Source: Danio rerio
Lineage: Eukaryota; Chordata; Actinopteri; Cypriniformes; Danionidae
Reading direction: 5' to 3'
NCBI RefSeq assembly: GCF_049306965.1
Contig: NC_133197.1
Coordinates: forward strand, 4,955,001 to 5,019,000
DNA: 64,000 bases
Both the position numbers and the translations under genes were made by a program. This document shows, one piece after another, positions 37,617-50,600 of this stretch (the first letter of the stretch is position 1; the number at the start of each line of letters is the position of its first letter). Under the pieces are notes generated by a model, which worked only from the letters and a program-made list of their open reading frames with translations, ran no database searches and had not been told where the DNA came from.

Positions 37617-40600
37617 TCAGGTTTGTGATGCGTGAATATGTGCTTGATCTTGTTCAGCTCTTCTGGATCTGATGTCATAAAGCACAATAATGACAGTAGC
37701 CACGCCCACCAGAACAGAGAGGACCAATCGGATCACAGCTTCAGTAGGACCACAGCAGTGAACAGAGCCTGAGGAACAAACACATCAAACTGAGCTCAGA
37801 TCAGTCAATAAAGCTTCATATCAGCACTGCCATCCACTAATATCAGCTCTGCTGTACCTGAACATGTGGGACAGAGTTGACTGATGTCCAGATGTTGAGT
37901 CTGGTTGCTGATGGTGTTGTTGATCACACAGCTGTAGGTGTTTTTCTCCTGATATTCCACCTCCAGAGGTAGAGAGAGACTGATGCTGAGATCAGACACA
38001 CTGATGCTGGACAATAAACTGTTTCCTTTGTACCAGGAGAGACTCACAGCGCTCACATTCACCACTGAACACAGCACTGAACAATACTGCACTGATGAAG
38101 ATGAGGATGAAGGACATTGAGAAGAGTTGAGGATGAGGACAGGAACAGGCAGAGCTGAAAACACCAGAGAATAAAGAGAAATGAGGAGAAATCAAGAGAC
38201 TGAAGAAGACAAGACCCATCCACAGTAGAGCATTGAACAACATCTAATCTAGAGTCTGAACAGCATTTGAGTTTAATCTGGATTTAAAGATGAAACAATA
38301 AAACAACATTTCAATGATCATCAGACATTAGTGTAGATCTGTTTCTGAATAAATAAAACCTGTGAAACCAATATTAAACTCACCAACAGTGAGAATGAAA
38401 CTCCTTATTCTCTCATTGTTGAACCAAAGTTTATAATCTCCAGCATCTTCAGTTCTGGTGTCTGTGATGGTCAGAGATCCAGTTTTATTGTCCAGTTTCA
38501 GTCTGTCTCTGAATCTCTTAACAAGAACATCATCAAATACAGAGTATCTGGGTCGTTTATTGATTTCTGCTATTAAAGTGTCTTTATCTCCAAACATCCA
38601 CTGAATCCGATCAATATTCTTCAGTTGAGTGAGATCAGAGTTTAGAGTGACTGAATCTCCCTCCATCACTGATATTTCTTCTGCATCAATAAACACAGAA
38701 ACAGGGTTTTTGTCAGATTAGGATCATTAAAGCTCTATTGTTGTGTCTGAAAATTTATTTTAATATCATAAAACAACAGAAAATAAACAAAAACAGCAAA
38801 GAACTTTGTGGATTAAAACTACAGCTGGTGATTAAAAGAGGAAACCAGATGAAGCCCATTTATAACTCACTATAGACAATGAGACGGAAATAAACAGTAA
38901 TATAGTTGGTCTGTAGTTCATAATAATCAGCATCTCTAGTTCTGGTGTCTGTGATGGTCAGAGATCCAGTTTCATTGTCCAGTTTCAGTCTGTCTCTGAA
39001 TCTCCCATCAAGAACATCATCAAATACAGAGAAACTGTTTGCCGTTACATTGATTTCTGCTATTAAAGTGTCTTTAATCCTCCACTGAATCTGATCATCA
39101 TTCCTCATTTTAGTAACACCAGAGCTCAGAGTGACCGAATTTCCTATTTTCACAGACACTTGTTTTCTATTTCCTGTATCACCAAACACATGAAGAAGAA
39201 ACAGAAACAGATCATGATTAACAGACACAGATTAAGACGGCCATTTGATGATTTACAAAAGTAAATTTACATTTGAAATTAATATAATAAACCAACAAAA
39301 ACAAAAGCAGGTTTGGGTTAAAAACTGTGTCTTTGTGCTGATTAAAATATAAATCAGATCAAACTAATATTTAACTCACCCAAAACTCTCAGTTTAACAG
39401 TGTTGATTTCAGTGTTGATCTGTACTTTATAATCTCCAGCTTGTTCAGTTCTGGTGTTTGTGATGGTCAGAGATCCAGTTTTCTTGTCCAGTTTCAGTCT
39501 GTCTCTGAATCTCCCATCAAGAACATCATCAAATACAGAGAAACTGTTGGTCTGTTTAGTGATTTCTGCTATTAAAGTGTCTCCATTTCCAAACCTCCAC
39601 TGAATCTGATCATCATACTTCAGTTCAGAGACACCAGAGCTCAGAGTCACTGAATCTTCCTCCTCCACTTCTATTTCATCTTCATCATCAAACACACAAT
39701 GAGAACAAATATCAACATTCACATAGTAAGACTTAAACTGAAAGCTGTGATCATTTATTGTTCATATTGTGATGCAGTTCCTAGAGAGACAGAATATTAA
39801 AAGACAAAACAGTGGGTGTGGCTTGTTTTCTTCTACTGCGAGCTGATTGGATATAATAAAGTAGGCATTTCAGTCAGAAAGATGGAGAAAAGGGTTTGGG
39901 GAGAGTTATCACGACCTAACAGACTCCTCCTGCTCACCATTACAGTTTGTTGTCAAAACTGACAGCTGAAGGGGCGTGGTTAAGCATGTTAGCCACGCCC
40001 AATACCTCAGACAGACCTAATCTAGAATTTAACTGAAAAAAAAAACAGGAAGTGCATTCTCAGATTTCAGTTGAAGATTAGAAGGCCAGACTATTCTTTT
40101 TATTATTGACATGCACTGAAGAATTGTTCACCACACAACTAGCAATGTGAGCGAACAAAATCAATATGGTTAGTTTTGATTTCATGGAGACTCTAAAATT
40201 AATATAATAAAACAAAAGAAGAGACTCACCAATGCATAATTAACGTGGAATAATATTGTACTTAGTGATTAAAAAATAAAGCAGCTAAAACAAATCTTCA
40301 ACTTACAAGAGACTACAAGACGGAAAATGCTGATCATCTGGTTGGTCTCTAGTTCATAATATCCTTCATCTTTAGTTCTGCTGTCTGTGATGATCAGAGA
40401 TCCAGTTTTCTTGTCCAGTTTCAGTCTGTCTCTGAATCTCCCATCAAGAACATCATCAAATACAGAGAATCTGTTTGCCGTTACATTGATTTCTGCTATT
40501 AAAGTGTATTCATTTCCAAACTTCCACTGAATCTGCTCATCATTCTTCAGTTCAGTGAGTTCAGAGCTCAGAGTGACTGAATGTCCTTCCAGCACTTGAT

Positions 40601-42927
40601 AATAATCATCATCAAGTCCACCTGCAGAACAGAGTTTGTCAGATTAAAGTGTTAAATCACAGGATGTTGGTTTGGTAAAGTCGTCTCTAAAACACTTTTG
40701 ATCATTCAGATGAGCAGTGAATATTATTCTGAAGGTAATGATGATGATGTTGTTCAGTTTTTGATCTTCATATTAATTTGATTGAATGTAATCTCTAATA
40801 ACAGATCTTCAGTTATTTCTATATCAGTGAATCCACTTTCTTCATCATCTCAGGTCATTCAGAGTAAGAGAGGAGATTCCTCTGCTGTTCTTCAGGTCTG
40901 TGATAATGAGTTTGATTCAATACTGTGACTCTTTTTGCTGTAGGAGTCTGTCAGGAACGCTGAAAACAAGCTTGTTTAATCCATTAAAATCTGCTCTAAG
41001 ATTTTAGGTCGACCTCTAGAAAAGCTGTAAGACTCAGTCTATTAGAACAACCTGATGAGATCAGCTAATAATATCATGTCTGATCCTGATCATGTTCTGC
41101 ATAACGAGTTTAAATTATTAGCATTGAAGCAGAGGTGTAGAGTTCCCAGATTTAACAGCAAAGCAAAAACACTCTTCTGTTCATCAAGCAAGCTGATAGT
41201 TCAATCAAAAGCTATATATTAAAAAAACCAAACTGATAACGTTAGCGACTGGATGTGGACGTGTTGAGTCACGTGACAAAGTTGCAAATCCTTTAACTTC
41301 ATGCAAATGAAGAGCCTGTAGATCCTGGTTAATGGTTGCCAGTCTGCTTGATTATGGTTACTACTGGGCCGCTTTAGTGTATTCTGTGACAGATGTGACC
41401 TTTACATCAGAGTTACAAAAATCTACATGAGGAGGTTTATAATTAGCAGAAATACAGATATTACAGAAGAACGCATAAGCTGATCTGCGTACAGTGTAAG
41501 GTTCAATGTTTTCCATCATCAGATGTGATCGTTACTGTTGCTGTAATCAATCTGGCAACCTGTGTGTGAGTCAAGTCTGTGGAGGAAGGGCCGGGGGGAA
41601 ACCCTCTCCAATAATGAAATAAATAAAAAGAGTTTGATCTGTAAAACCTGTATAATATTACCAATTATCTGTCAATCCCAAACACAGCATCTTTAAGCCA
41701 GGCTCACACTGTAATAAGAGGGATTTGTAATGCTCATTTATGCACACGGGCTTCAAAACGCTCCAGTGTCCCTGTATCTGTAGTTACACGCAGTAAACAG
41801 CGGTGAGTTCGGTGAACTGATGACCTTCATAGCCAATCACAGTCATTTCTGTTGAGCATGTGAACACAATGGCAAATCAGCGCTGTATAAGAACGTGCTC
41901 AGCAGCGCTCAAATGTTAAAAGGAAATGGACGTTATTAAATTTTCAGTATCGATTGGTACCGAATTCCAGTTTCGTGACGATCCTAATCACTGTACATTT
42001 TACATTCTTCTATGGCCCAATACGTAGCTGCTATATCAGGGATGTCCAAACTCAACTCCTGGAGGGCCGCAGCCCTGCTCCAACACACTCACCTGTAGGT
42101 TTCAAACAAGCCTGAAGGACTCACTTAGTTTGATCAGGTGTGTTTAATTAGGGTTGGAACTAAACTGTGCAGGGCTGCGGCCCTCCAGGAAATGATTTTG
42201 ACATCCCTGTGCTATGTGTATTGAAAGAATGCTGATATGATATATGAAACACATACAGTGGCTGGCAAATATATTGGGTGCATATGTTTGTAAATCAGAC
42301 CTTGAAATAGTCAGTGACCATGGCGTGATGAAACTGACTCTTAAAGGGAATGGGAGATGAGACTCTGGTTTAATGCACATCATGCTCAAAACACACGGAT
42401 AAATCATTATGAGAATGAGGACAACACTTTTAGATCATGCACCAGCACATAGAGCCAGATCCCAGGAGTGAATTCGGACACACCCTTAGTGCTTCTGCAT
42501 CATGAGCTGTAGACATCACGCTTAGATCAGTAAAATAGAGCCCATAATATATACTGCTATAGGAAGGATATAAAGATGGCTGACTATGCACTGCTCATTC
42601 AGGGCTAAATCAATATTAAGAGAAAAGATCATCAGCTTAAACAACAAAACTGACAATATGTAGATTAATAATCAGATCTTTGTGCTGATTCAGAATAAAA
42701 CTCTGATTTGCAGGAACTGAAGTTGATCTGAACATTACACACAGAAAACTTTCACTTCAGATAAGAATCACATCACAATTAAAGCTAATGATGGAGCTTT
42801 TTAATCAACTATTAGAACAAATAAACACTGAATCTGTTGCTGAAAGAACTGTAATAAGAGAGATTAAGAACTCACCAACCAGACGACACAAACAGAGCAA
42901 AACTAACTTGAGAAACATTTTCTTCAT
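37617..42927 (-). CDS. Gene 4: CD2/SLAM-like receptor, four IgV + C2 + TM, 571 aa, recent copy of gene 1
   Basis: Spliced from 42876-42927 (signal), 40307-40621 (V1), 39380-39679 (V2), 38871-39173 (V3), 38384-38680 (V4), 37858-38154 (C2) and 37617-37768 (TM). From the TM exon to V1 the offset to gene 1 is constant at 35,724 bp, and introns match too. V3 and C2 proteins are identical to gene 1; V1, V2 and V4 each differ by a few residues. The TM exon reads EAVIR where gene 1 has EAAIR. Part of V2 (about 39434-39490) matches gene 2 V2 rather than gene 1. All exons are open and all splice sites intact, so the gene is probably functional. Confidence 0.82.
37858..38154 (-). CDS. Gene 4 C2-like Ig exon
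   Basis: Protein identical to the gene 1 and gene 5 C2 exons, with the same phase 1-1 boundaries and paired cysteines. Confidence 0.8.
42037..42209. mobile_element. Angel-like foldback MITE in gene 4 intron 1
   Basis: Orthologous to the copy at 6274-6446 in gene 1, with the same flanks. The rest of intron 1 (40622-42875) parallels that of gene 1, with one extra stretch near 41543-41580. Confidence 0.7.
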
Positions 42928-43031
42928 CAGTTCACTGAAGAGCTCAAGATGGCAGCTCTGAAAATGTCTGAACATTCTCCAGCATGAACTGAGATATTTA
43001 TCTGATTTAATATGAGCCCTCCTACAACCTG

Positions 43032-43041
43032 TTTCCGTTTC
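43032..43041 (-). promoter_or_regulatory. Candidate ISRE/IRF site of gene 4
   Basis: TTTCCGTTTC at 105-114 bp upstream of the gene 4 ATG, the same place as in genes 0 and 1. Confidence 0.45.
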
Positions 43042-44309
43042 TCTTAACAATCTTCTTTAACATCATAAAATGTGCTGATCTTACTTTTTCAGATGAATTC
43101 TGGCCTTATATGGAAACTAACAGCAGAAGAGAGAAACGCCTCATGAGTGTTGATCTGATATCTGCATCTGCTGCTGTTATTTAGTGTTGTGTCCGTGATA
43201 TTTGACCCTGAACTCTTATTTGATTTTATGTTCATTCATACTGTATAGAACGGGTTTTTCTAACAGCCGAATAGTTTAAATTCCAATGCAGAGTCATAAT
43301 CTCCAATAGAGTAAAGACAGAAACAGCTTGTGAAGCGTCGAGCGCCGCCTGCTGGATGAACTGTGGAGAGACTCTTATATTTGTGCTTGTGGGAAAATAT
43401 GTCCTTAAATAAGAAAATAACTGCAACCTTGTTTAGAGTGCACACTTACTGCAAATGTACAGGTTAAATATAGCGAATATAATCATTAAGTTAATATATT
43501 ATTATCTAAACCCACTTGCTGTGAATGAATTATTGACTTGTGATGCTAAAAGTTTTGTGAACGTTTATACCACACTTCAAAACAGTCATGAAGAGTTTCA
43601 AGATAATATGTGCCTACCTTTAATAACAGCGTGTCTGTCTTTTGCTAATTAGCAATTAGCCGATAGCGTCCTGTTCTTCTCCAGGTTTCTTCAAGTTGGT
43701 GAGCGATGAATCTTGAAGAAACTCTCAGCGCCCTCTGCTGGTGAAGATACTCATTACAGGACTGCTGTAACCTGCAACAAAGTGTACTAATTTGGGTTTT
43801 TACGGTGTGTGATCGCTCTGTAAAACGGGGAAATGTCCAGCTCGAGTTTTAACAATAATAATAATACTCTTATCAGTATAAAGAGAGCTTAAATGACAAC
43901 GTAAACATTATCGATGAAAGGATCTTGATAGGATGGACATCTGATCTGCACAATAATAACACGACAGGGTAAAGTATAATAAGATGTGATCTAAAAGTCC
44001 TGTAAGTGTTAGAGAGGATAAATCAGTGAATCAGCCATCTTTTATCTCGACACACATTTAATAGCACTAATGCTCGAGTTGCAGTTTGATCTGAAATCTT
44101 TCAGGGTGGAAAGATCAGCAAATGAAAACATAAAGCCATTACAAATAAATGAAGATTATAAGTGAAATGACGTCATGATTTATGTTTGTGAATTTGTGCA
44201 GATCATGAAGATGAAGATTTCTGCTCTGCTCAACTGTTTTACTCCTCCAGAGGGCGCTCGACACAATCAAATACAACATGAAGAGACTTTACATTTAGAC
44301 AGAGAAAAC

Positions 44310-44315
44310 TTTATT
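44310..44315 (-). terminator. Polyadenylation signal of gene 5
   Basis: AATAAA on the minus strand, about 325 bp beyond the stop codon of gene 5. Confidence 0.65.
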
Positions 44316-44639
44316 GATGAAGACAAGCAAATACATCTGACAAATGCACCGTGAAGTAAGATCTGTGTCTTATTTTAGAGAAATATAAACAATAAATCAA
44401 ACTGAATCTGTAAAATAGTAACACTACAAAACAAACATGAAAAATTCCATCATATATAAAATGTTCATTAGTAAAGCCTGTTGTACTGAACTAAATGAAA
44501 GCAAAGCTTTGTATTTGAAGTCTGCTGCTGTAATTATGTCAAACCCTCACATGAGCTGCATCAGAACCATCAGGTTCATCTAAAATCTTCAAAATAAATG
44601 AAGCTGAAATGACTGAAAGCAGTTCTCTGACATCATCAT

Positions 44640-47600
44640 TCAGGTTTGTGATGCGTGAATATGTGCTTGATCTTGTTCAGCTCTTCTGGATCTGATGTCA
44701 TAAAGCACAATAATGACAGTAGCCACGCCCACCAGAACAGAGAGGACCAATCGGATCACAGCTTCAGTAGGACCACAGCAGTGAACAGAGCCTGAGGAAC
44801 AAACACATCAAACTGAGCTCAGATCAGTCAATAAAGCTTCATATCAGCACTGCCATCCACTAATATCAGCTCTGCTGTACCTGAACATGTGGGACAGAGT
44901 TGACTGATGTCCAGATGTTGAGTCTGGTTGCTGATGGTGTTGTTGATCACACAGCTGTAGGTGTTTTTCTCCTGATATTCCACCTCCAGAGGTAGAGAGA
45001 GACTGATGCTGAGATCAGACACACTGATGCTGGACAATAAACTGTTTCCTTTGTACCAGGAGAGACTCACAGCGCTCACATTCACCACTGAACACAGCAC
45101 TGAACAATACTGCACTGATGAAGATGAGGATGAAGGACATTGAGAAGAGTTGAGGATGAGGACAGGAACAGGCAGAGCTGAAAACACCAGAGAATAAAGA
45201 GAAATGAGGAGAAATCAAGAGACTGAAGAAGACAGAAAACAACATTTAAATGATCAGACATTAGTGTAGATCTGTTTCTGAATAAATAAAACCTGAGAAA
45301 CCAATATTAAACTCACCGAGAGTGAAAATGAAACTCTGTTTTCTCTCATTGTTAACCCATAGACTATAAACTCCAGCATGTTCAGTTCTGGTGTCTGTGA
45401 TGGTCAGAGATCCAGTTTTCTTGTCCAGTTTCAGTCTGTCTCTGTATCTCTCATCAGGAACACCACCAAACACAGAAAATATGATGCTTTGGTTTGTAAT
45501 TACTGCGATTAAAGTGTCTTCATTTCCAAACGTCCAGTGAATCCAATCATCATTCTTCAGTTCAGTGAGTTCAGAGTTTAGAGTGACTGAATCTCCCTCC
45601 TTCACTGATATTTCCTCTTCATCATCAAACACACAAACACAAACAGGGTTTTTGCCAGATTAAGATCATTAAAGCTCTATTGTTGTTTCTGAAAGTTAAT
45701 TATAATATCATACAACAAAAATATACAAAATAGCAAAGATGTGTGTGGATTAAAATTACACCAGGGCCCGGTTTTTCAAAAGTAATCCACTAGGATTTTG
45801 GATAAGGGATTGGATCAAATCTTGAAAATGGGTTTTTCAAAAGAAAAAGCGGATTACATAATCGGATTAGATCACGTAATCCAATCTTGGTTTTGATCCG
45901 GATCAAACCTTTACTTTGGGTTTTTCAGACATTTTTGTGGGATTTGGATAACTTTGATCCAAAAAACCTGGATTAAACTGATCCCATCAGAAGGCTGGAT
46001 TTAGTGTGGATTTCATGTCCAAAATGTAATGAAAACTTAAAAAATGTATTAAATAATACTATTTTTGGATCATGCAGTATCTTACGAGATATACTATTTA
46101 TTCATAAGGTTTTAATTTTATTAGTTCATCTGTCAGGCTATAGTGATTATAGGTTTTAACGTATTTACCCTTTCAGTATAGGCCTACAGCAAAATAGAAA
46201 GAGTTTGGCCTCATAAAATAATCCCCCAAGCAGCTGTCAAAATTGACCAAAAACAGTAAAATTTTTTCCGTCACTAATTGATATATATACACATCACAAT
46301 GGAAAATATATATATTTTTTAGAATATTTATTAGTGATGCCTGCAATGATTACAGAATAACCAAAAAAAAGCAAAGATTGGCAATTCTAGATTTTAGAAA
46401 TCTCTTTCAACAATTGCAAAAAAAAAAAAAAAAAAGCAGAGCAACAACTGACTCTGACCAAACTGCAGCAAACCAAGGCCAGACTTGAGATTCGCCTACT
46501 AAAGGCTGCGCTCAGACAAGCTACTCTCTCCACATCAGATGAGGAAGTCTGAAATTATTGTGGAGTTTTTGACATTAAGTCTTTTTTTTTTATAATTATT
46601 ATTATTATTTTATTATTCATTACATTTTCTTAGTTTTCATTTCAAATAAAAATAAAGTTATATTGACCCCACACTGGCTATTCTACTTGTTGCTCTTTAC
46701 ATAGGCCTATCTATCCATCTACATTGTGATTGAGCACTGGTTATCCAGATTCAGTGATCCTGAAAAGTTTCATCCGGATCAGATTCATCCAATCCAATGT
46801 TGCTTTGAAAAACTGGCTCAAAAAGTAATCTGGATTACATGATCACGCGTAAACTGGATTACGCGGGCACTGGGCCCGGTTTTTCAAAAGGTTTAATCCG
46901 GATAAAATTGATCCGGATTTAGTAATTCTGTTTTTGCGATCCGTGATCACGTAATCCAGCTTACTTTTTGAGCCAGTTTTTCAAAGCAACATTGGATTGG
47001 ATCAATCTGATCCGGATAGGAACTTTTCAGGATCACTAAATCTGGATAACCAGTGCTCAATCACAATGTAGATGGATAGACAGGCCTATGTAAAGAGCAA
47101 CAAGTAGAATAGCCAGTGTGGGGTCAATATAGCTTTATTTTTATTAGAAATGAAAACACACATTTAAAAAAAAAAAACAATAAAAACCCCACCCCATCCT
47201 CTTCCAGCAGTCCGTTTATCTGAGACCAACAACACAAACACTGTACATTGAGGTATTTATAATAAGGTACAAATATAGATATAAATAAAAAAAAAGACTT
47301 AATGTCAAAAACTCCACAATAATTTTAGACTTCCTCATCTGATATGGAGAGAGTAGCTTGTCTGAGCAAAGCCTTTAGGAGGTAAATCTCAAATCTGGCC
47401 TTGGTTTGCTGCAGTTTGGTCAGAGTCAGTTGTTCCTCGGCCAGATGAAGCTGTGCTTCTGCCCTTTCAGTCTCTTTTTGCAATTGTTGAAGGTGATTTC
47501 AAAAATCAATGATTGCCATTCTTTGCATTTTCTTGGTTATTCTGTAATCATTGCATGCATCACTAATAAATATTCTAAAAACAAAAATATTTTCCATTGT

Positions 47601-50600
47601 GATGAATATATATATCAGTTAGTGACAGAATAAAATGTATTGTTTCTGGTCAATTTTGACAGCTGTTTTGCTGTAGGCCTATACTGAAAGCCTAAATATG
47701 TTAAATCCAATAATCACTATAGCCTGACAGATGAACAAATAAAATTAAACCCTTATGAATAAATAATATATCTCGTAAGTAGGGTTGTAATACTGCATGA
47801 TCCAAAAATAATATTATTTAATAATTTTTTAAAGTTTTCATTACATTTTGGACATGAAATCCACACTAAATCCAGCCTTCTGATGGGATCAGTTTAATCC
47901 AGGTTTTTTGGATCAAAGTGATCCAAATCCCACAAAAAGGTCTGAAAAACCCAAACTAAAGGTTTGATCCGGATCAAAACCAAGATTAGATTACGTGATC
48001 TAATCCGATTATGTAATCCGTTTTTTCTTTTGAAAAACCCATTTTCAAGATTTGATCCAATCCCTTATCCAAAATCCTAGTGGATTACTTTTGAAAAACC
48101 GGGCCCTGGTGATTAAAAAAGAAAACAGATGAAACACATTTATAACTCACCATAGACAGTGAGACGGAAAATAATATCAATATAGTCGATCTTTAGGTTA
48201 TAATTTCCAGCATGTTCAGCTCTGGTGTCTGTGATGGTCAGAGATTCAGTTTTATTGTCCAGTTTCAGTCTGTCTCTGAATCTCCCACCAAGAACATCAT
48301 CAAATACAGAGAATCTGTTTGCCGTTACATTGATTTCTGCTATTAAAGTGTTTTTATCTCCAAACCTCCACTGAATCTGCTCATCATTGTTCAGTTCTGT
48401 AACACCAGAGCTCAGAGTGACTGATTTTCCCATTTTCACAGACACTTCTTTACTCTTTTCTTTATCACCAAACACACAGAGAAGAAACAGAAACAGATCA
48501 TGATTAACAGACACAGATTAAGACAGTCGTTTGATGGTTTACAAAAGTAAATCTTTATTTGTAATTAATATAATAAACCAACAAAAACAAAAGCAGGTTT
48601 GGGTTAAAAACTGTGTCTTTGTGCTGATTAAAATATAAATCAGATCAAACTAATATTTAACTCACCCAAAACTCTCAGTTTAACAGTGTTGATTTCAGTG
48701 TTGGTCTGTACTTTATAATCTCCAGCATTTTCAGTTCTGATGTCTGTGATGGTCAGAGATCCAGTTTTATTGTCCAGTTTCAGTCTGTCTCTGAATCTCC
48801 CATCAAGAACATCATCAAATACAGAGAATCTGTTGGTCTGTTTATTGATTTCTGCTATTAAAGTGTCTCCATCTCCAAACATCCACTGAATCTGATCATC
48901 ATTCTTCAGTTTAGAGACACCAGAGCTCAGAGTTACTGAATATTTCTTCTCCACTCGTATTTCATCTTCATCATCAAACACACAATGAGAACAAATATCA
49001 ACATTCACATACTAAGACTTAAACTGAAAGCTGTGATCATTTATTGTTCATATTGTGATGCAGTTCCTAGAAAAACGGAATATTAAATGACATAACAGTG
49101 GGTGTGGCTTGTTTTCAGCTACTGCGAGCTGATTGGATGTAGTAAAGAAGGCATTTCAGTCAGAAAGATGGGGAAAAGGGTTTGGGGAGAGTTATCACGA
49201 CCTAACAGACTCCTCCTGCTCACCATTACAGTTTGTTGTCAAAACTGACAGCTGAAGAGGCGTGGTTAAGCATGTTAGCCACGCCCAATACCTCAGACAG
49301 ACCTAATCTAGAATTTAACTGAAAAAAAAAAAAAAACAGGAAGTGCATTCTCAGATTTCAGTTGAAGATTAGAAGGCCAGACTATTCTTTTTATTATTGA
49401 CATGCACTGAAGAATTGTTCACCACACAACTAGCAATGTGAGCGAACAAAATCAATATGGTTAGTTTTGATTTCATGGGGACTCTAAAATTAATATAATA
49501 AAACAAAAGAAGAGACACACCAATGCATAATTAACGTGGAATAATATTGTACTTAGTGATTAAAAAATAAAGCAGCTAAAACAAATCTTCAACTTACAAG
49601 AGACTACAAGACTGAAAATCCTGCTCATCTGGTTGGTCTCTAGTTCATAATATCCTTCATCTTTAGTTCTGCTGTCTGTGATGATCAGAGATCCAGTTTT
49701 CTTGTCCAGTTTCAGTCTGTCTCTGAATCTCCCATCAAGAACATCATCAAATACAGAGAATCTGTTTGCCGTTACATTGATTTCTGCTATTAAAGTGTCT
49801 TCATTTCCAAACTTCCACTGAATCTGCTCATCATTCTTCAGTTCAGTGAGTTCAGAGCTCAGAGTGACTGATTTCCCCTCCTGCACTTGATAATAATAAT
49901 CATCAAGTCCACCTGCAGAACAGAGTTTGTCAGATTAAAGTGTTAAATCACAGGATGTTGGCTTGGTAAAGTCGTCTCTAAAACACTTTTGATCATTCAG
50001 ATGAGCAGTGAATATTATTCTGAAGGTAATGATGATGATGTTGTTCAGTTTTTGATCTTCATATTAATTTGATTGAATGTAATCTCTAATCACAGATCTT
50101 CAGTTATTTCTATATCAGTGAATCCACTTTCTTCATCATCTCAGGTCATTCAGAGTAAGAGAGGAGATTCCTCTGCTGTTCTTCAGGTCTGTGATAATGA
50201 GTTTGATTCAATACTGTGACTCTATTTGCTGTAGGAGTCTGTCAGGAACGCTGAAAACAAGCTTGTTTAATCCATTAAAATCTGCTCTAAGATTGTAGGT
50301 CGACCTCTAGAAAAGCTGTAAGACTCAGTCTATTAGAACAACCTGATGAGATCAGCTAATAATATCATGTCTGATCCTGATCATGTTCTGCATAATGAGT
50401 TTAAATTATTAGCATTGAAGCAGAGGTGTAGAGTTCCCAGATTTAACAGGAAAGAGCTAAAACACTCTTCTGTTCATCAAGCAAGCTGATAGTTCAATCA
50501 AAAGCTATATATATATATTTAAATGCTAACGTTAGCGACTGGATGTGGACGTGTCGAGTCACATGACAAAGTTGCAAATCCTTTAACTTCATGCAAATGA

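Noticed and set aside
45771-48105. A single giant palindromic transposon.
   Set aside because: The internal CTG before GGCCCGG at 46873 and the different ends show two adjacent inverted elements rather than one.
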